This document shows positions 33,719 through 41,699 of a stretch of DNA of 42,540 nt, one piece after another. The DNA is from Muribaculaceae bacterium (GTDB taxonomy: Bacteria; Bacteroidota; Bacteroidia; Bacteroidales; Muribaculaceae), in NCBI GenBank assembly GCA_017620635.1, contig JAGAUV010000024.1:1-42540 (forward strand). Reading direction: 5' to 3'. The notes below the pieces were generated by a model, which ran no database searches, was not told the DNA's origin, and saw nothing but the letters and a program-made list of their open reading frames with translations. Numbering within the stretch: position 1 is the stretch's first letter; the number at the start of each line of letters is the position of its first letter. A program made the translations under genes and the position numbers.

Positions 33719-35368
33719 TTATTTGTCGAGGTGAGGACCTGCAGCTACAAGTGCTTTGCCGGCTGCGTTGTTCTCGTACTTCTTGAAGTTCTTGATGAAG
33801 CGCGATGCGAGGTCTTCGGCCTTGGTGTACCAGTCCTTGGAGTCTGCGTAGGTGTCGCGGGGATCGAGGATCTTGGGATCTACGCCGGGGAGTTCGGTAG
33901 GAATCTCGAAGTCGAAGATAGGAAGGGTCTTTGTGGGAGCCTTCAGGATAGCGCCGTCGAGGATAGCGTCGATGATACCGCGAGTGTCACGGATCGAGAT
34001 ACGCTTGCCTGTGCCGTTCCAGCCGGTGTTCACAAGGTAAGCCTTGGCACCTGATTTCTCCATACGCTTAACGAGTTCCTCTGCGTATTTTGTGGGGTGC
34101 AGCTCAAGGAAGGCCTGGCCGAAGCATGCCGAGAAGGTCGGGGTCGGCTCTGTGATACCGCGCTCTGTGCCGGCGAGCTTGGCGGTAAAGCCGCTCAGGA
34201 AGTAGTACTTGGTCTGCTCGCTGCTCAGGATAGATACGGGAGGAAGTACACCGAAGGCGTCAGCCGACAGGAAGATCACGTTCTTGGCGGCAGGACCGTG
34301 GCTGATAGGCTTAACGATGTTCTCGATGTAGTTGATGGGATAGCTTACACGGGTATTCTCGGTTACGCTCTTGTCGGCGAAGTCGATCTTGCCGTTGGCG
34401 TCTACGGTTACGTTCTCGAGAAGGGCGCCGCGACGGATAGCGTTGTAGATGTCGGGCTCGCTCTCTTTGTCAAGGTTGATTACCTTGGCATAGCAGCCGC
34501 CTTCGAAGTTGAACACACCGTTGTCGTCCCAGCCGTGCTCGTCGTCGCCGATAAGCAGACGTTTCGGGTCGGTCGAAAGGGTGGTCTTGCCGGTGCCTGA
34601 CAGGCCGAAGAAGATAGCGGTGTTCTCGCCGTTCTTGTCGGTGTTGGCCGAGCAGTGCATCGATGCGATGCCCTGGAGGGGAAGGAAGTAGTTCATCATC
34701 GAGAACATACCTTTCTTCATCTCGCCGCCGTACCAGGTGTTGATGATTACCTGCTCACGGGTTGTGATATTGAACACAACGGCGGTCTCGCTGTTGAGGC
34801 CGAGTTCCTTGTAGTTTGTAAGTTTTGCCTTCGAAGCGTTGTACACCTTGAAGTCGGGAGTGAAGTTCTCCAGCTCCTCTGCAGTGGGGCGGATAAACAT
34901 GTTGGTCACGAAGTGTGCCTGCCATGCTACTTCCATGATGAAGCGTACGGCCATGCGTGTGTCCTTGTTGGCGCCGCAGAAGCAGTCTACTACATAAAGT
35001 TTCTTGTTACTGAGCTCGCTCAGGGCAAGGGTCTTGCAGGCTTCCCATGCTGCTTCGCTGGCCTGCTTGTTGTCGTTGGGATATTCAGGGGTAGTCCACC
35101 ATACGGTGTCTTTCGATTTCTCGTCGAGGACAATGAATTTATCCTTGGGCGAACGGCCGGTGTATACGCCGGTCATCACGTCTACGGCGCCAAGCTCGGT
35201 TACGACGCCGCGCTCGTAGCCTTCGAGGGTGGGGAGAGTCTCTTGTTCGAAGAGTTCTTCATACGAGGGGTTGTACACTACTTCGGTAGTGGCATCGATG
35301 CCGTACTTCTCCAGATCTGCTTTGATCGTTGCGAGACGGGCATTCTTGACTTCTTCAATCTTGCTCAT
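33719..35368 (-). CDS. pckA: Phosphoenolpyruvate carboxykinase (ATP)
   Basis: Enzyme of 549 residues that interconverts oxaloacetate and phosphoenolpyruvate; in fermenting Bacteroidota it runs mainly towards oxaloacetate for succinate production while making ATP. The P-loop GLSGTGKTT is at 255-263, with the substrate loop TGRSPKDKF, the metal site around HCSANT and GDDEHGWDD, and [10 protein letters not shown] near the end. Full length. It has a clear promoter and a terminator, so it is transcribed mostly alone. Lys codons at the start are almost all AAG, in keeping with strong expression. Confidence 0.98.
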   Translation of the reverse strand: MSKIEEVKNARLATIKADLEKYGIDATTEVVYNPSYEELFEQETLPTLEGYERGVVTELGAVDVMTGVYTGRSPKDKFIVLDEKSKDTVWWTTPEYPNDNKQASEAAWEACKTLALSELSNKKLYVVDCFCGANKDTRMAVRFIMEVAWQAHFVTNMFIRPTAEELENFTPDFKVYNASKAKLTNYKELGLNSETAVVFNITTREQVIINTWYGGEMKKGMFSMMNYFLPLQGIASMHCSANTDKNGENTAIFFGLSGTGKTTLSTDPKRLLIGDDEHGWDDNGVFNFEGGCYAKVINLDKESEPDIYNAIRRGALLENVTVDANGKIDFADKSVTENTRVSYPINYIENIVKPISHGPAAKNVIFLSADAFGVLPPVSILSSEQTKYYFLSGFTAKLAGTERGITEPTPTFSACFGQAFLELHPTKYAEELVKRMEKSGAKAYLVNTGWNGTGKRISIRDTRGIIDAILDGAILKAPTKTLPIFDFEIPTELPGVDPKILDPRDTYADSKDWYTKAEDLASRFIKNFKKYENNAAGKALVAAGPHLDK

Positions 35369-35417
35369 AATAGCTTGATAAATATTGTAGTTATGTGTTA
35401 TTTCCTATATGTGTCGA

Positions 35418-35450
35418 GGCACTTGCGTAGGTGCCTTGTTTTACAAGTGC
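35418..35450 (-). promoter_or_regulatory. Alternative hairpins at the pckA transcript start
   Basis: GGCAC (35418-35422) can pair with GTGCC (35431-35435), or GCACTTG (35419-35425) can pair with CAAGTGC (35444-35450); the two cannot form together. The outer arm touches the -7 box, so only the inner hairpin is certain to be in the RNA. Confidence 0.35.
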
Positions 35451-35483
35451 AAAGGTAGTCAAAATTTTTTTATTACACACCAA
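35450..35483 (-). promoter_or_regulatory. Promoter for pckA
   Basis: TTG at 35483-35481, a 23-base spacer and TACCTTTG at 35457-35450 on the minus strand. The leader is about 75 bases. Confidence 0.6.
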
Positions 35484-35517
35484 TTAGCGAAAAATTTCTT
35501 TATTAATAAACATTAAC

Positions 35518-35613
35518 GAGGCCACACACCTCCTCCAACCGTATATAACCATCTCCCACCCCCAAAAGTTCTCCCCAACACGCATCATCCCCCACCGCGC
35601 GAGCGAGGCCCCC
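35518..35613 (-). other. G-run-rich non-coding stretch after the HNH endonuclease gene
   Basis: No gene is supported here. On the minus strand it carries a series of G runs of 4-5 (opposite C runs at 35617-35620, 35609-35613, 35589-35593, 35573-35576 and 35559-35563, plus CCC at 35555-35557), with very few C outside one GC-rich patch. It begins inside the last codons of the endonuclease gene and ends before the pckA control region. The pattern could form G-quadruplexes in RNA or DNA; function unknown. Confidence 0.6.
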
Positions 35614-36747
35614 TTACCCCGGATTATACCGCCTCCTGTTCGCAGCAAACCGCTTCCCGAACACATTGCGCCTATGATACTCCATATACGCCAGCCTGCC
35701 AGGATTGAGAAAGCCCTCGTCGAGCCTGTACCCCGACAGATACGACTGCAGATCCGCGTCCAGCGCCTCCGACGCTATGATCGCACCGTCATCGCCGAAA
35801 GTGATATACCCCAAGTCGAACAGCGAATCGAAAGCCTTGTTAAGCAGCAGACCGTTGTTCACATCGAACTGAGCGACATCCCCCTCCTTGCAATGACTGT
35901 ATGGCTTGATATGCGACGCTATCAATACAGGGTGCGACAGACCGTCCAACATACATTTAGGCACCTCACTCCCGAAATGCAGACACGATTCCTCCTCAAG
36001 CTCATATTTATATACTCGCTGGAGGTATGGATCCCTGACCGCACTCTTCTGCGCCGCGTCAGAGAAAAGCCTGTCGGCATCGGTCTTGAAATAGATGCTG
36101 CCGTCGTGCACGGCAAGGTCATCGAGCTTGCCTAAGAGATTCTTCAGATGCCCCACCTGATTATACTTACGGCTCACGAATCCCTCTATATCTACCTCGC
36201 GGTATTGACGGGAAATATCATCTCTTGTAGCATATTCCTTGCCGAACTCCTCTATGTCGATAGTCATCAGGGTAGCAAGATCCATATCCGAGATACTGCC
36301 CACCTCTTCGAGCGACTTGATAAAGAATGTGAGCTGACGGGTCTGAATGTCATTGGTCATGGCATTCAGCAGATTGGCGTATTTGTAGACTATTTTGGAG
36401 AGTATGCTCTGTCGGCGGCGGTCGGTAGCCGCATTCAGGAAATCGATAGCCTCCGGCGCATAACCTTTGAGGAACGGACGTATGAAGCCAAGCTTTACAA
36501 GCTGATTAAGCCTCTTCCTCTGGCTGGGAAGAGCGTTGACAAGCCGGGCCGCCCGGCACGGCACCTCGGCCTGGAGCGCCATCTGCACGGCATTATACTT
36601 CTCGGCGCTATAATCCTCGTCGATATGCGCGTCGATAAAATTAACGACACACGCCAGGGTGTCCCTGAACTTATCGCCGTCGAAATCGGTAAAGGCGGCC
36701 GTATAGTTCCAATAATCTTCGTAAGTCTGGTTGACCCTGTTTTTCAT
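35614..36747 (-). CDS. HNH restriction endonuclease
   Basis: Protein of 377 residues, third gene of a restriction-modification operon. The first 200 residues are helical, without a family that I recognise, and may read the DNA site. The nuclease lies in residues about 250-325: Cys255 and Cys264 may bind metal, followed by IASHIKPYSH with the catalytic His279, then FDVNNGLLLNKAFDSLFD with the Asn/Asp positions. This arrangement is the HNH_2 type, which includes the type IIS enzyme HphI. The start overlaps the m6A methyltransferase gene by 4 bases. A type II restriction role follows from the motif and the two partner methyltransferases; the site is unknown. The 3' end runs into a G-rich non-coding stretch. 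Confidence 0.85.
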   Translation of the reverse strand: MKNRVNQTYEDYWNYTAAFTDFDGDKFRDTLACVVNFIDAHIDEDYSAEKYNAVQMALQAEVPCRAARLVNALPSQRKRLNQLVKLGFIRPFLKGYAPEAIDFLNAATDRRRQSILSKIVYKYANLLNAMTNDIQTRQLTFFIKSLEEVGSISDMDLATLMTIDIEEFGKEYATRDDISRQYREVDIEGFVSRKYNQVGHLKNLLGKLDDLAVHDGSIYFKTDADRLFSDAAQKSAVRDPYLQRVYKYELEEESCLHFGSEVPKCMLDGLSHPVLIASHIKPYSHCKEGDVAQFDVNNGLLLNKAFDSLFDLGYITFGDDGAIIASEALDADLQSYLSGYRLDEGFLNPGRLAYMEYHRRNVFGKRFAANRRRYNPG

Positions 36748-37751
36748 CTGAGATGTGTGTCTACAAGAAACAGATATTCGATATCCTTATGTTTTTTCTC
36801 TTTGCCCGTAACCCTGTAGGCATAAGGCATTTCGTATATTGTCACATCGTCGGCGAAACGATGCAGCAGCTCAAGCATCTCATCCTTCGACGGTGTGGAG
36901 CGGCTATTATAACTCAACATCCAGTAGCGGTACTTGCCGAGACGCGAGAACAGCTCATAGAAACGGTCCTTGATAGTCCTCTTGTCCATGAAATTGTTCT
37001 CGAACGGCGGTCTTACCTCGCCATTTATGAAAGTATCTATCATGCCATAGAAACCGTAATAATTGTTCATCGTCCCGGCATAGGGCGGATCCAGATATAT
37101 CGCGTCCGCGTCGACCTCCGATATGGCGTCGAACACGTCGAGGTTATACGCCTTATGTCCCTCGCCGGTGCTGAATACCGCATCATTGTATTCTTTCAGG
37201 TTATCCTCGAAGTGATATCTGAACGATTTATTGTGGTACGAACGTTTCCTGCCATACTTCGCATAGCTCAGATCCTCGTCGCGCAGCTCCACTATCTTCT
37301 CCCAGTTGATTGTGAAGCGCGAGTAAGGCATCTTTCGTATCATTGCCCTGCGGATAAGGGCGAAAGCAAGCGACTGCTTGTACGGATTGTCTAATTTTGA
37401 TATATTGCTGCGGATCAGATCAAGCTCCCGGCACTCATCCGCGAAATAATAACGCTCGGCATAATTATTGTACATGAACCCCTCGAACGGGACACCATCG
37501 AATATGGCCTCGACATCTGCAGGGTCCAGGGTCTCGTGCTCGTTTTCTATCAGCGCCTTCGCTATATGATAGTTGATGGTCAATATATCATTCGAAAGCA
37601 CTCGCAGGCCCATCGACTTCGCCTTGTAGCTTACCGAGCATCCGCCGCTGAAAACGTCGAAAAACGATCCGGCGTCGGCTGGGATGATCGACGCTATCCA
37701 ATCGACGATTTTCTCCTTGTTGCCTATGTAATTGACCTTAGGATAACTCAT
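36744..37751 (-). CDS. D12-class DNA adenine (N6) methyltransferase
   Basis: Protein of 335 residues. The SAM-binding start KVNYIGNKEKIVDWI and FFDVFSGGCSV (residues 30-40) and the catalytic IYLDPPYAG (DPPY at 221-224) are in the order of D12/alpha-class N6-adenine methyltransferases. It is not the E. coli Dam orthologue but a restriction partner: it overlaps the m5C methyltransferase gene before it and the HNH endonuclease gene after it by 4 bases each. It would protect the adenine on one strand of an asymmetric site. Confidence 0.92.
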   Translation of the reverse strand: MSYPKVNYIGNKEKIVDWIASIIPADAGSFFDVFSGGCSVSYKAKSMGLRVLSNDILTINYHIAKALIENEHETLDPADVEAIFDGVPFEGFMYNNYAERYYFADECRELDLIRSNISKLDNPYKQSLAFALIRRAMIRKMPYSRFTINWEKIVELRDEDLSYAKYGRKRSYHNKSFRYHFEDNLKEYNDAVFSTGEGHKAYNLDVFDAISEVDADAIYLDPPYAGTMNNYYGFYGMIDTFINGEVRPPFENNFMDKRTIKDRFYELFSRLGKYRYWMLSYNSRSTPSKDEMLELLHRFADDVTIYEMPYAYRVTGKEKKHKDIEYLFLVDTHLR

Positions 37752-38737
37752 TGGAGCATGCGGATTACGGCATTGGCTATAGCCTCGGCCAAGACAGGCG
37801 GCACCGAGTTGCCTACCATCTGTTGTTGTTTGATCGTACTGCCAAGGAACTCGAAGCTGTCAGGATATGTCTGTATCGCAGCCAGTTCCCTTACCGTCAG
37901 AGCGCGGTTCTGCGAATAGTGGAACACCTTTCGCATATCGCCCGTAATGCAGATCGACGGCTTGCTGCTGTCATATCTGATATACTTACGTATATCGCCC
38001 TTTTGCGGACGTATACTCTCGGGTATGTCGTCGCGGCCGCCGCCGTCCTTGACATACCGCATCTTCTCGAGCATCTGTGCCGAATGCTTCATGGCCTTAT
38101 GGTTCGGTATGTCCGACGTCTCGCCGCTCTTTAAGGGTGGATACTTGTCTATCGCATCCTTTATGGTCAGCTTCGCCGAACTGCTCTTGGTAGGGAAGAC
38201 TATCTGTGTGCCCACATCTCCCCTCACTCCGATAAAGAGCACGCGATAACGGTTCTGCGGCACGCCATAATCGGCTGCGCACACGATATCGGCCTTGACA
38301 CGGTAGCCTATTCCCTCGAAATGCCTTATAATCTCTTCCCGGGTCTCGCCATTCAGCCGCGTGTACAGACGGGCCACGTTTTCCATCACGAAACACGTCG
38401 GTCTTACAGCCGCGACTATGCGGACAAACTCCTTAAACAGATCGTTTCTGGGATCATCGATAAAATGCCGGCCTATATTGCCTGCCATGCTGAACCCCTG
38501 GCAGGGCGGTCCGCCGATAACGGCGTCGACGTGCCTGTTGCCGATAATGTCATGCAGTCGCTCGTCCGACAAATTCCTTATATCTATCTCGAGCAGATTG
38601 TGTGTCGGGAAGTTGTGACGATAGGTCCTACAGATAACAGGGTCATATTCAACCGCTAACAGATTGTCGAAGCCTGCATTGTCAAATCCGAGAGAAAAGC
38701 CTCCCGAACCGGCAAACAAATCTATATATGTCGGCAT
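37748..38737 (-). CDS. DNA cytosine-5 methyltransferase
   Basis: Protein of 329 residues with all main m5C motifs: I (DLFAGSGGFSLGF), IV with catalytic Cys79 (GGPPCQGFS), VI (MENV, 118-121), VIII (QNRYR, 161-165), IX (RALTVRELAAIQTYPDSF) and X (GNSVPP, 309-314). The variable target region between VIII and IX is only about 100 residues, so it reads one short site. It is the first gene of the restriction-modification operon, with a strong promoter 67-105 bases upstream. It would protect the strand that carries a cytosine. Confidence 0.97.
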   Translation of the reverse strand: MPTYIDLFAGSGGFSLGFDNAGFDNLLAVEYDPVICRTYRHNFPTHNLLEIDIRNLSDERLHDIIGNRHVDAVIGGPPCQGFSMAGNIGRHFIDDPRNDLFKEFVRIVAAVRPTCFVMENVARLYTRLNGETREEIIRHFEGIGYRVKADIVCAADYGVPQNRYRVLFIGVRGDVGTQIVFPTKSSSAKLTIKDAIDKYPPLKSGETSDIPNHKAMKHSAQMLEKMRYVKDGGGRDDIPESIRPQKGDIRKYIRYDSSKPSICITGDMRKVFHYSQNRALTVRELAAIQTYPDSFEFLGSTIKQQQMVGNSVPPVLAEAIANAVIRMLQ

Positions 38738-38810
38738 GATATGATCGGATAGATATAAGTTTACTTATTAATACATAGCCTTGTGTCGCCACCGGCGCCA
38801 AATGCAAAGA

Positions 38811-38842
38811 CAAAGTTAACGCTTTTGATCAGCATGGCCAAA
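38811..38842 (-). promoter_or_regulatory. Promoter for the restriction-modification operon
   Basis: TTTG at 38842-38839, a 20-base spacer and a perfect TAACTTTG at 38818-38811 on the minus strand. The leader to the m5C methyltransferase ATG is about 67 bases. No controller-protein gene is present. Confidence 0.7.
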
Positions 38843-38936
38843 TTTTACGCGCGGCAACGGCCTGCCGGGAAACTGAAAAATCAAAAGAATTGCAAAACCC
38901 GGGATAAGGCAGCTCCGCCGGTTCTTAATTTTGCAG

Positions 38937-38977
38937 CGATATATATATCGGCCGGCTGCGGCGCAAGAGCCGCCGGC
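38937..38977. other. AT palindrome and GC-rich hairpin downstream of tatD
   Basis: A perfect 14-bp palindrome CGATATATATATCG (38937-38950) lies next to a GC-rich hairpin (38951-38977; GCGGC/GCCGC with loop GCAAGA inside GCCG/CGGC). It is 36 bases past the tatD stop and may end that operon, though there is no T tract. Confidence 0.5.
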
Positions 38978-39012
38978 GGCAAGAAAGCGTTCTTTGACAT
39001 TCTGGTAAAAAC

Positions 39013-39534
39013 TCAATCCGTCTCGCGATACAGTCTGTCGGGAGGTACCACCTTGGGCACCTCGGGATTATATCGTTCCCCGAGGCTGATGCCGAAGCCG
39101 GCGGCGACAAGCTGACGGGCAAGCTCAGGCTTGCCGCGGAAGCCGTGGATAATCCACAGCTGCTCCGGCACAAGAAGCCGGCGAAGCTCGATAATGCGGC
39201 CGTAACGGCCTACACAATGTATTATCATGGGCTTGCCGGCATCCTCGGCGATCTGGGCCTGGCGTACAAAAATACGCTCCTGCTCCTCTGCCCCGGCGCC
39301 TCTGTGCGCGTCGAGGCCGGCCTCTCCTATAGCTGCCACTCGCGGGTCGGATGCAAGCTCGCGGACATTCTCTATATCCGCTTCACTCGTGCCCTCGCTA
39401 TGCCACGGATGGATACCGACACTGTACCAGGCCTCGCCCGGCTCGGTGTCGATCGTCTCGCCCGGGTCGAGGTTTGTTATCACTCGCGGCCCACGGACAC
39501 CGTGGGCATGAATATTGTCGAACCTGCTGAGCAT
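39013..39534 (-). CDS. tatD: Short TatD-family hydrolase ending at the ETD motif
   Basis: Metal-dependent hydrolase of 173 residues, start at ATG 39534 (MLSRFDNIHAHG) since the upstream extension overlaps yidD. Metal ligands can be placed: HAH near residue 9-11, Glu in GEAGLD, His in MIIHCVG and His in IIHGFRG. The protein ends RLYRETD, that is, the catalytic Asp is the last residue; TatD proteins usually continue for 25-40 residues with C-terminal helices. Typical relatives have 210-260 residues. It may act as a DNase or D-tyrosyl-tRNA deacylase; whether this short form is active is uncertain. Confidence 0.8.
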   Translation of the reverse strand: MLSRFDNIHAHGVRGPRVITNLDPGETIDTEPGEAWYSVGIHPWHSEGTSEADIENVRELASDPRVAAIGEAGLDAHRGAGAEEQERIFVRQAQIAEDAGKPMIIHCVGRYGRIIELRRLLVPEQLWIIHGFRGKPELARQLVAAGFGISLGERYNPEVPKVVPPDRLYRETD

Positions 39535-39539
39535 ATCTG

Positions 39540-39782
39540 TCAGGGGACAGGATCGTAACCCGAGCCGCCCCACGGATGACAACGCAATATGCGGCGTACG
39601 GCAAGCCACAAACCCTTTATCGGGCCGTGTTTGCGCAGGGCCTCGAGGGCATACTGGCTGCACGTGGGCGTGAAGCGGCAGCTCGGCGGAGTGAAGGGCG
39701 ATATGCACGACCGGTAGAAAAGAACCGGCAGGCATAGCAGCCACACCGCCGCTGAGCGCAGACTATCGGCAATCCTGTGCAT
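39540..39782 (-). CDS. yidD: Membrane protein insertion efficiency factor YidD
   Basis: Small protein of 80 residues with the YidD signature: [32 protein letters not shown] and [11 protein letters not shown]. YidD helps YidC insert membrane proteins. Its start overlaps rnpA by 20 bases, the usual pairing, and its stop is 5 bases before the tatD start. Confidence 0.95.
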   Translation of the reverse strand: MHRIADSLRSAAVWLLCLPVLFYRSCISPFTPPSCRFTPTCSQYALEALRKHGPIKGLWLAVRRILRCHPWGGSGYDPVP

Positions 39783-40161
39783 AAAATTTCTGTAAGTCCT
39801 CGAGTATGCGGATCATTGAGCGTTGTACGGCGGCATAAGGCGCAAGCCCGTTGGCCACGTATATGAACGCGATATCCACTCGCAGACCCTGAGGAAGAGG
39901 ATAATCCTGATGTGTAAGCCTGAAAGCCTCGCGTATGCGTCGACGCATAAGAACGCGGTCCACAGCATGACGAAGGCGCTTTTTAGGCACTGATATGAGG
40001 AAGGTAAGTGAAGCGTCGGAACGGCGTCGGTCGTTGCGGCGTGCCACTGCACGTACAGGATAGGCTATGCGCGAAAACTCAGCGCCGCCGCTGCCAAAGA
40101 GCAGGTCGATGGCAGTAGCGGAGCATAGTTTCTGTTTCTTGTACAGGCCGAAACGCTTCAA
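39763..40161 (-). CDS. rnpA: Ribonuclease P protein component
   Basis: Basic protein of 132 residues that binds the RNase P RNA and helps remove 5' leaders from tRNA precursors. It starts with [11 protein letters not shown] and has the RNR-like helix [20 protein letters not shown]. It is 28 bases after hemD and overlaps yidD. There is no rpmH next to it, in contrast to the usual proteobacterial order but as in other Bacteroidales. Confidence 0.93.
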   Translation of the reverse strand: MKRFGLYKKQKLCSATAIDLLFGSGGAEFSRIAYPVRAVARRNDRRRSDASLTFLISVPKKRLRHAVDRVLMRRRIREAFRLTHQDYPLPQGLRVDIAFIYVANGLAPYAAVQRSMIRILEDLQKFYAQDCR

Positions 40162-40189
40162 GTCCGATTCGATAAAGTGTCCGGAATAT

Positions 40190-40933
40190 TTAATTATTCT
40201 CGCTCAGGTACAGGTCGATGGCTGTTGTCATCGACGGTGCCTTGGCGGTAGGCGCCTCTATATCGAGACGGAGGCCGGCATCCTTCACAGCCTGTGCTGT
40301 GGCAGGGCCAAGGGCCGCGATACAGATATCGCCCTGTTTGAAATCGGGGAAGTTCTTGAGCAGCGACTCTATACCCTGGGGGCTGAAGAATACGAGCATA
40401 TCGTAGTCGAAAGCCTCGTCGGGAGCGAAATCATTGCTTACCGTGCGGTACATCGCCGCTGTGGTAACATTGAGCTTGTTGGCCGCCAGAAGTGCCTGGT
40501 CGGCGCCGTTGTTGACGTCGCTGACGGCAAGAAGGAAGTTTTCGGTCTTGTGCTTGATCATTGCCGGCAACAGGTCGGCGAGCTTTCCTGTCGGAGATGC
40601 GAAGATCTTACGTTTGCGATATACTATATATTTCTGCAGATAGTTGGCGATTGTCTCGCTGGTGCAGAAATATTTGAGTGTCATGGGTATTGTGATTCGC
40701 ATCTCTTCACAAAGACGGAAGAAATGGTCTACTGCAGTACGCGCGGTAAAGACAATGGCCGTAAAATCTGATACATTAACTTTTTGCTGGCGGAATTCCT
40801 TGGCTGAGAGACCTTCCACCTTGATAAACGGACGGAAAACAATCTCAACGTCGTGCTTCTGCGCTATATCAAAGTACGGAGACTTTTCTGTCGATGGTTT
40901 CGGTTGTGATACGAGGATCTTCTTGACTTTCAC
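40190..40933 (-). CDS. hemD: Uroporphyrinogen-III synthase
   Basis: Protein of 247 residues of the HemD family, which closes hydroxymethylbilane into uroporphyrinogen III for haem and corrinoids. The sequence is diverged, as in all HemD, but the family pattern is visible: VSQPKP at the start, TAIVFTARTAVDHF, CTSETIANYL, and the late FFSPQGIESLL and ALGPATAQAVKDAG. A strong promoter lies within the 3' part of the upstream DUF4271 gene. Confidence 0.85.
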   Translation of the reverse strand: MKVKKILVSQPKPSTEKSPYFDIAQKHDVEIVFRPFIKVEGLSAKEFRQQKVNVSDFTAIVFTARTAVDHFFRLCEEMRITIPMTLKYFCTSETIANYLQKYIVYRKRKIFASPTGKLADLLPAMIKHKTENFLLAVSDVNNGADQALLAANKLNVTTAAMYRTVSNDFAPDEAFDYDMLVFFSPQGIESLLKNFPDFKQGDICIAALGPATAQAVKDAGLRLDIEAPTAKAPSMTTAIDLYLSENN

Positions 40934-40975
40934 TCTCGGTTCAAAGTTGTGGTTACTGCAAAATACCGCTACCCA

Positions 40976-41698
40976 CTAAATAGTCGACGCCAGCATGGCT
41001 GAGAGACGATAGATGATGAGTATCGGTAAAATTTCTAAGGTGCAAAGGTACAAAATAAAATAAAGCAAAGACCAAATTTTTTGATAAAAAATCCTAAAGC
41101 CTTTTATCACGAATAGGATCCTTGCTATAAAATAAGCTGATAATGAAATGGCTATCACAGCACTGCACCATTCAGGACGGAACACCAGCAACAGAGCCAA
41201 TGGTACGAGAGCCAGGCCTAAGAACGACTGCGTGGCGGAGAAACCGCCGAGCCAGCGTTTGCGGCCTTCTGTACCGGCAAAGGTGTAGCCCACAAGCCAG
41301 TATGCACAGCGCTGGAAGAGATAATATGCGGCCAGAAGGCCCATAGAGGCTGTCGCGCCGGCGAAAGTCGGCGTGGCCGGCACTCCGTGCATATTATAAA
41401 GCACTATGCCTCCGTAGATTATGAATATGAGCGCGAGGAGTATAGCGCCCGGCAAGGGAGCGGTCTGCTGGTCGTCGAACACGTTCGGACGGCGCCGCAC
41501 GCTCCACAACTCGGCGCGGTAGGCCTTGAGCGCCCGGCCGACGATGCCGGCGTTGAGCGCGGCCACCACTATCACGCCCATAAGCAGGGCGGCCAGTGCT
41601 GTGGAGTTCACATAGTTAAGGGCGAGCTCAAGGGGCTCCAGGCCTCGTGTGTCGCCAGGGCTAAGTGTCAATAATATATTGGCGGCTGTGAGCGTCAT
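40976..41698 (-). CDS. DUF4271 membrane protein
   Basis: Inner-membrane protein of 240 residues with about six hydrophobic helices and no enzymatic motif. I start at ATG 41698, two bases from the LOG gene stop. In Bacteroidales the order DUF4271-hemD-rnpA-yidD is conserved, which supports the call, but the role is unknown. The last 75 codons are AT-rich (residues such as FILYLCTLEILPILIIYRL) because this DNA also holds the hemD promoter. Confidence 0.8.
   Translation of the reverse strand: MTLTAANILLTLSPGDTRGLEPLELALNYVNSTALAALLMGVIVVAALNAGIVGRALKAYRAELWSVRRRPNVFDDQQTAPLPGAILLALIFIIYGGIVLYNMHGVPATPTFAGATASMGLLAAYYLFQRCAYWLVGYTFAGTEGRKRWLGGFSATQSFLGLALVPLALLLVFRPEWCSAVIAISLSAYFIARILFVIKGFRIFYQKIWSLLYFILYLCTLEILPILIIYRLSAMLASTI
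41043..41076 (-). promoter_or_regulatory. Promoter for hemD inside the DUF4271 gene
   Basis: TTTG at 41076-41073, a 22-base spacer and a perfect TACCTTTG at 41050-41043 on the minus strand. The leader to hemD would be about 103 bases. Confidence 0.6.
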
Positions 41699-41699
41699 G

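Noticed and set aside
35369-35613. tRNA gene or small protein gene between pckA and the endonuclease gene
   Set aside because: No cloverleaf can be drawn, and the one 60-codon open frame on the minus strand overlaps the endonuclease end and has no start signal.
35614-38737. Restriction operon as part of a mobile element
   Set aside because: No integrase, transposase, direct repeats or tRNA target is visible at either border, and base composition is similar to that of the neighbours.
38926-38933. TAATTTTG on the + strand as promoter of a small RNA
   Set aside because: A six-base-defined element is expected many times by chance in a window of this size, there is no -33 partner, and no + strand gene follows. 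Kept only as part of a low-interest finding.
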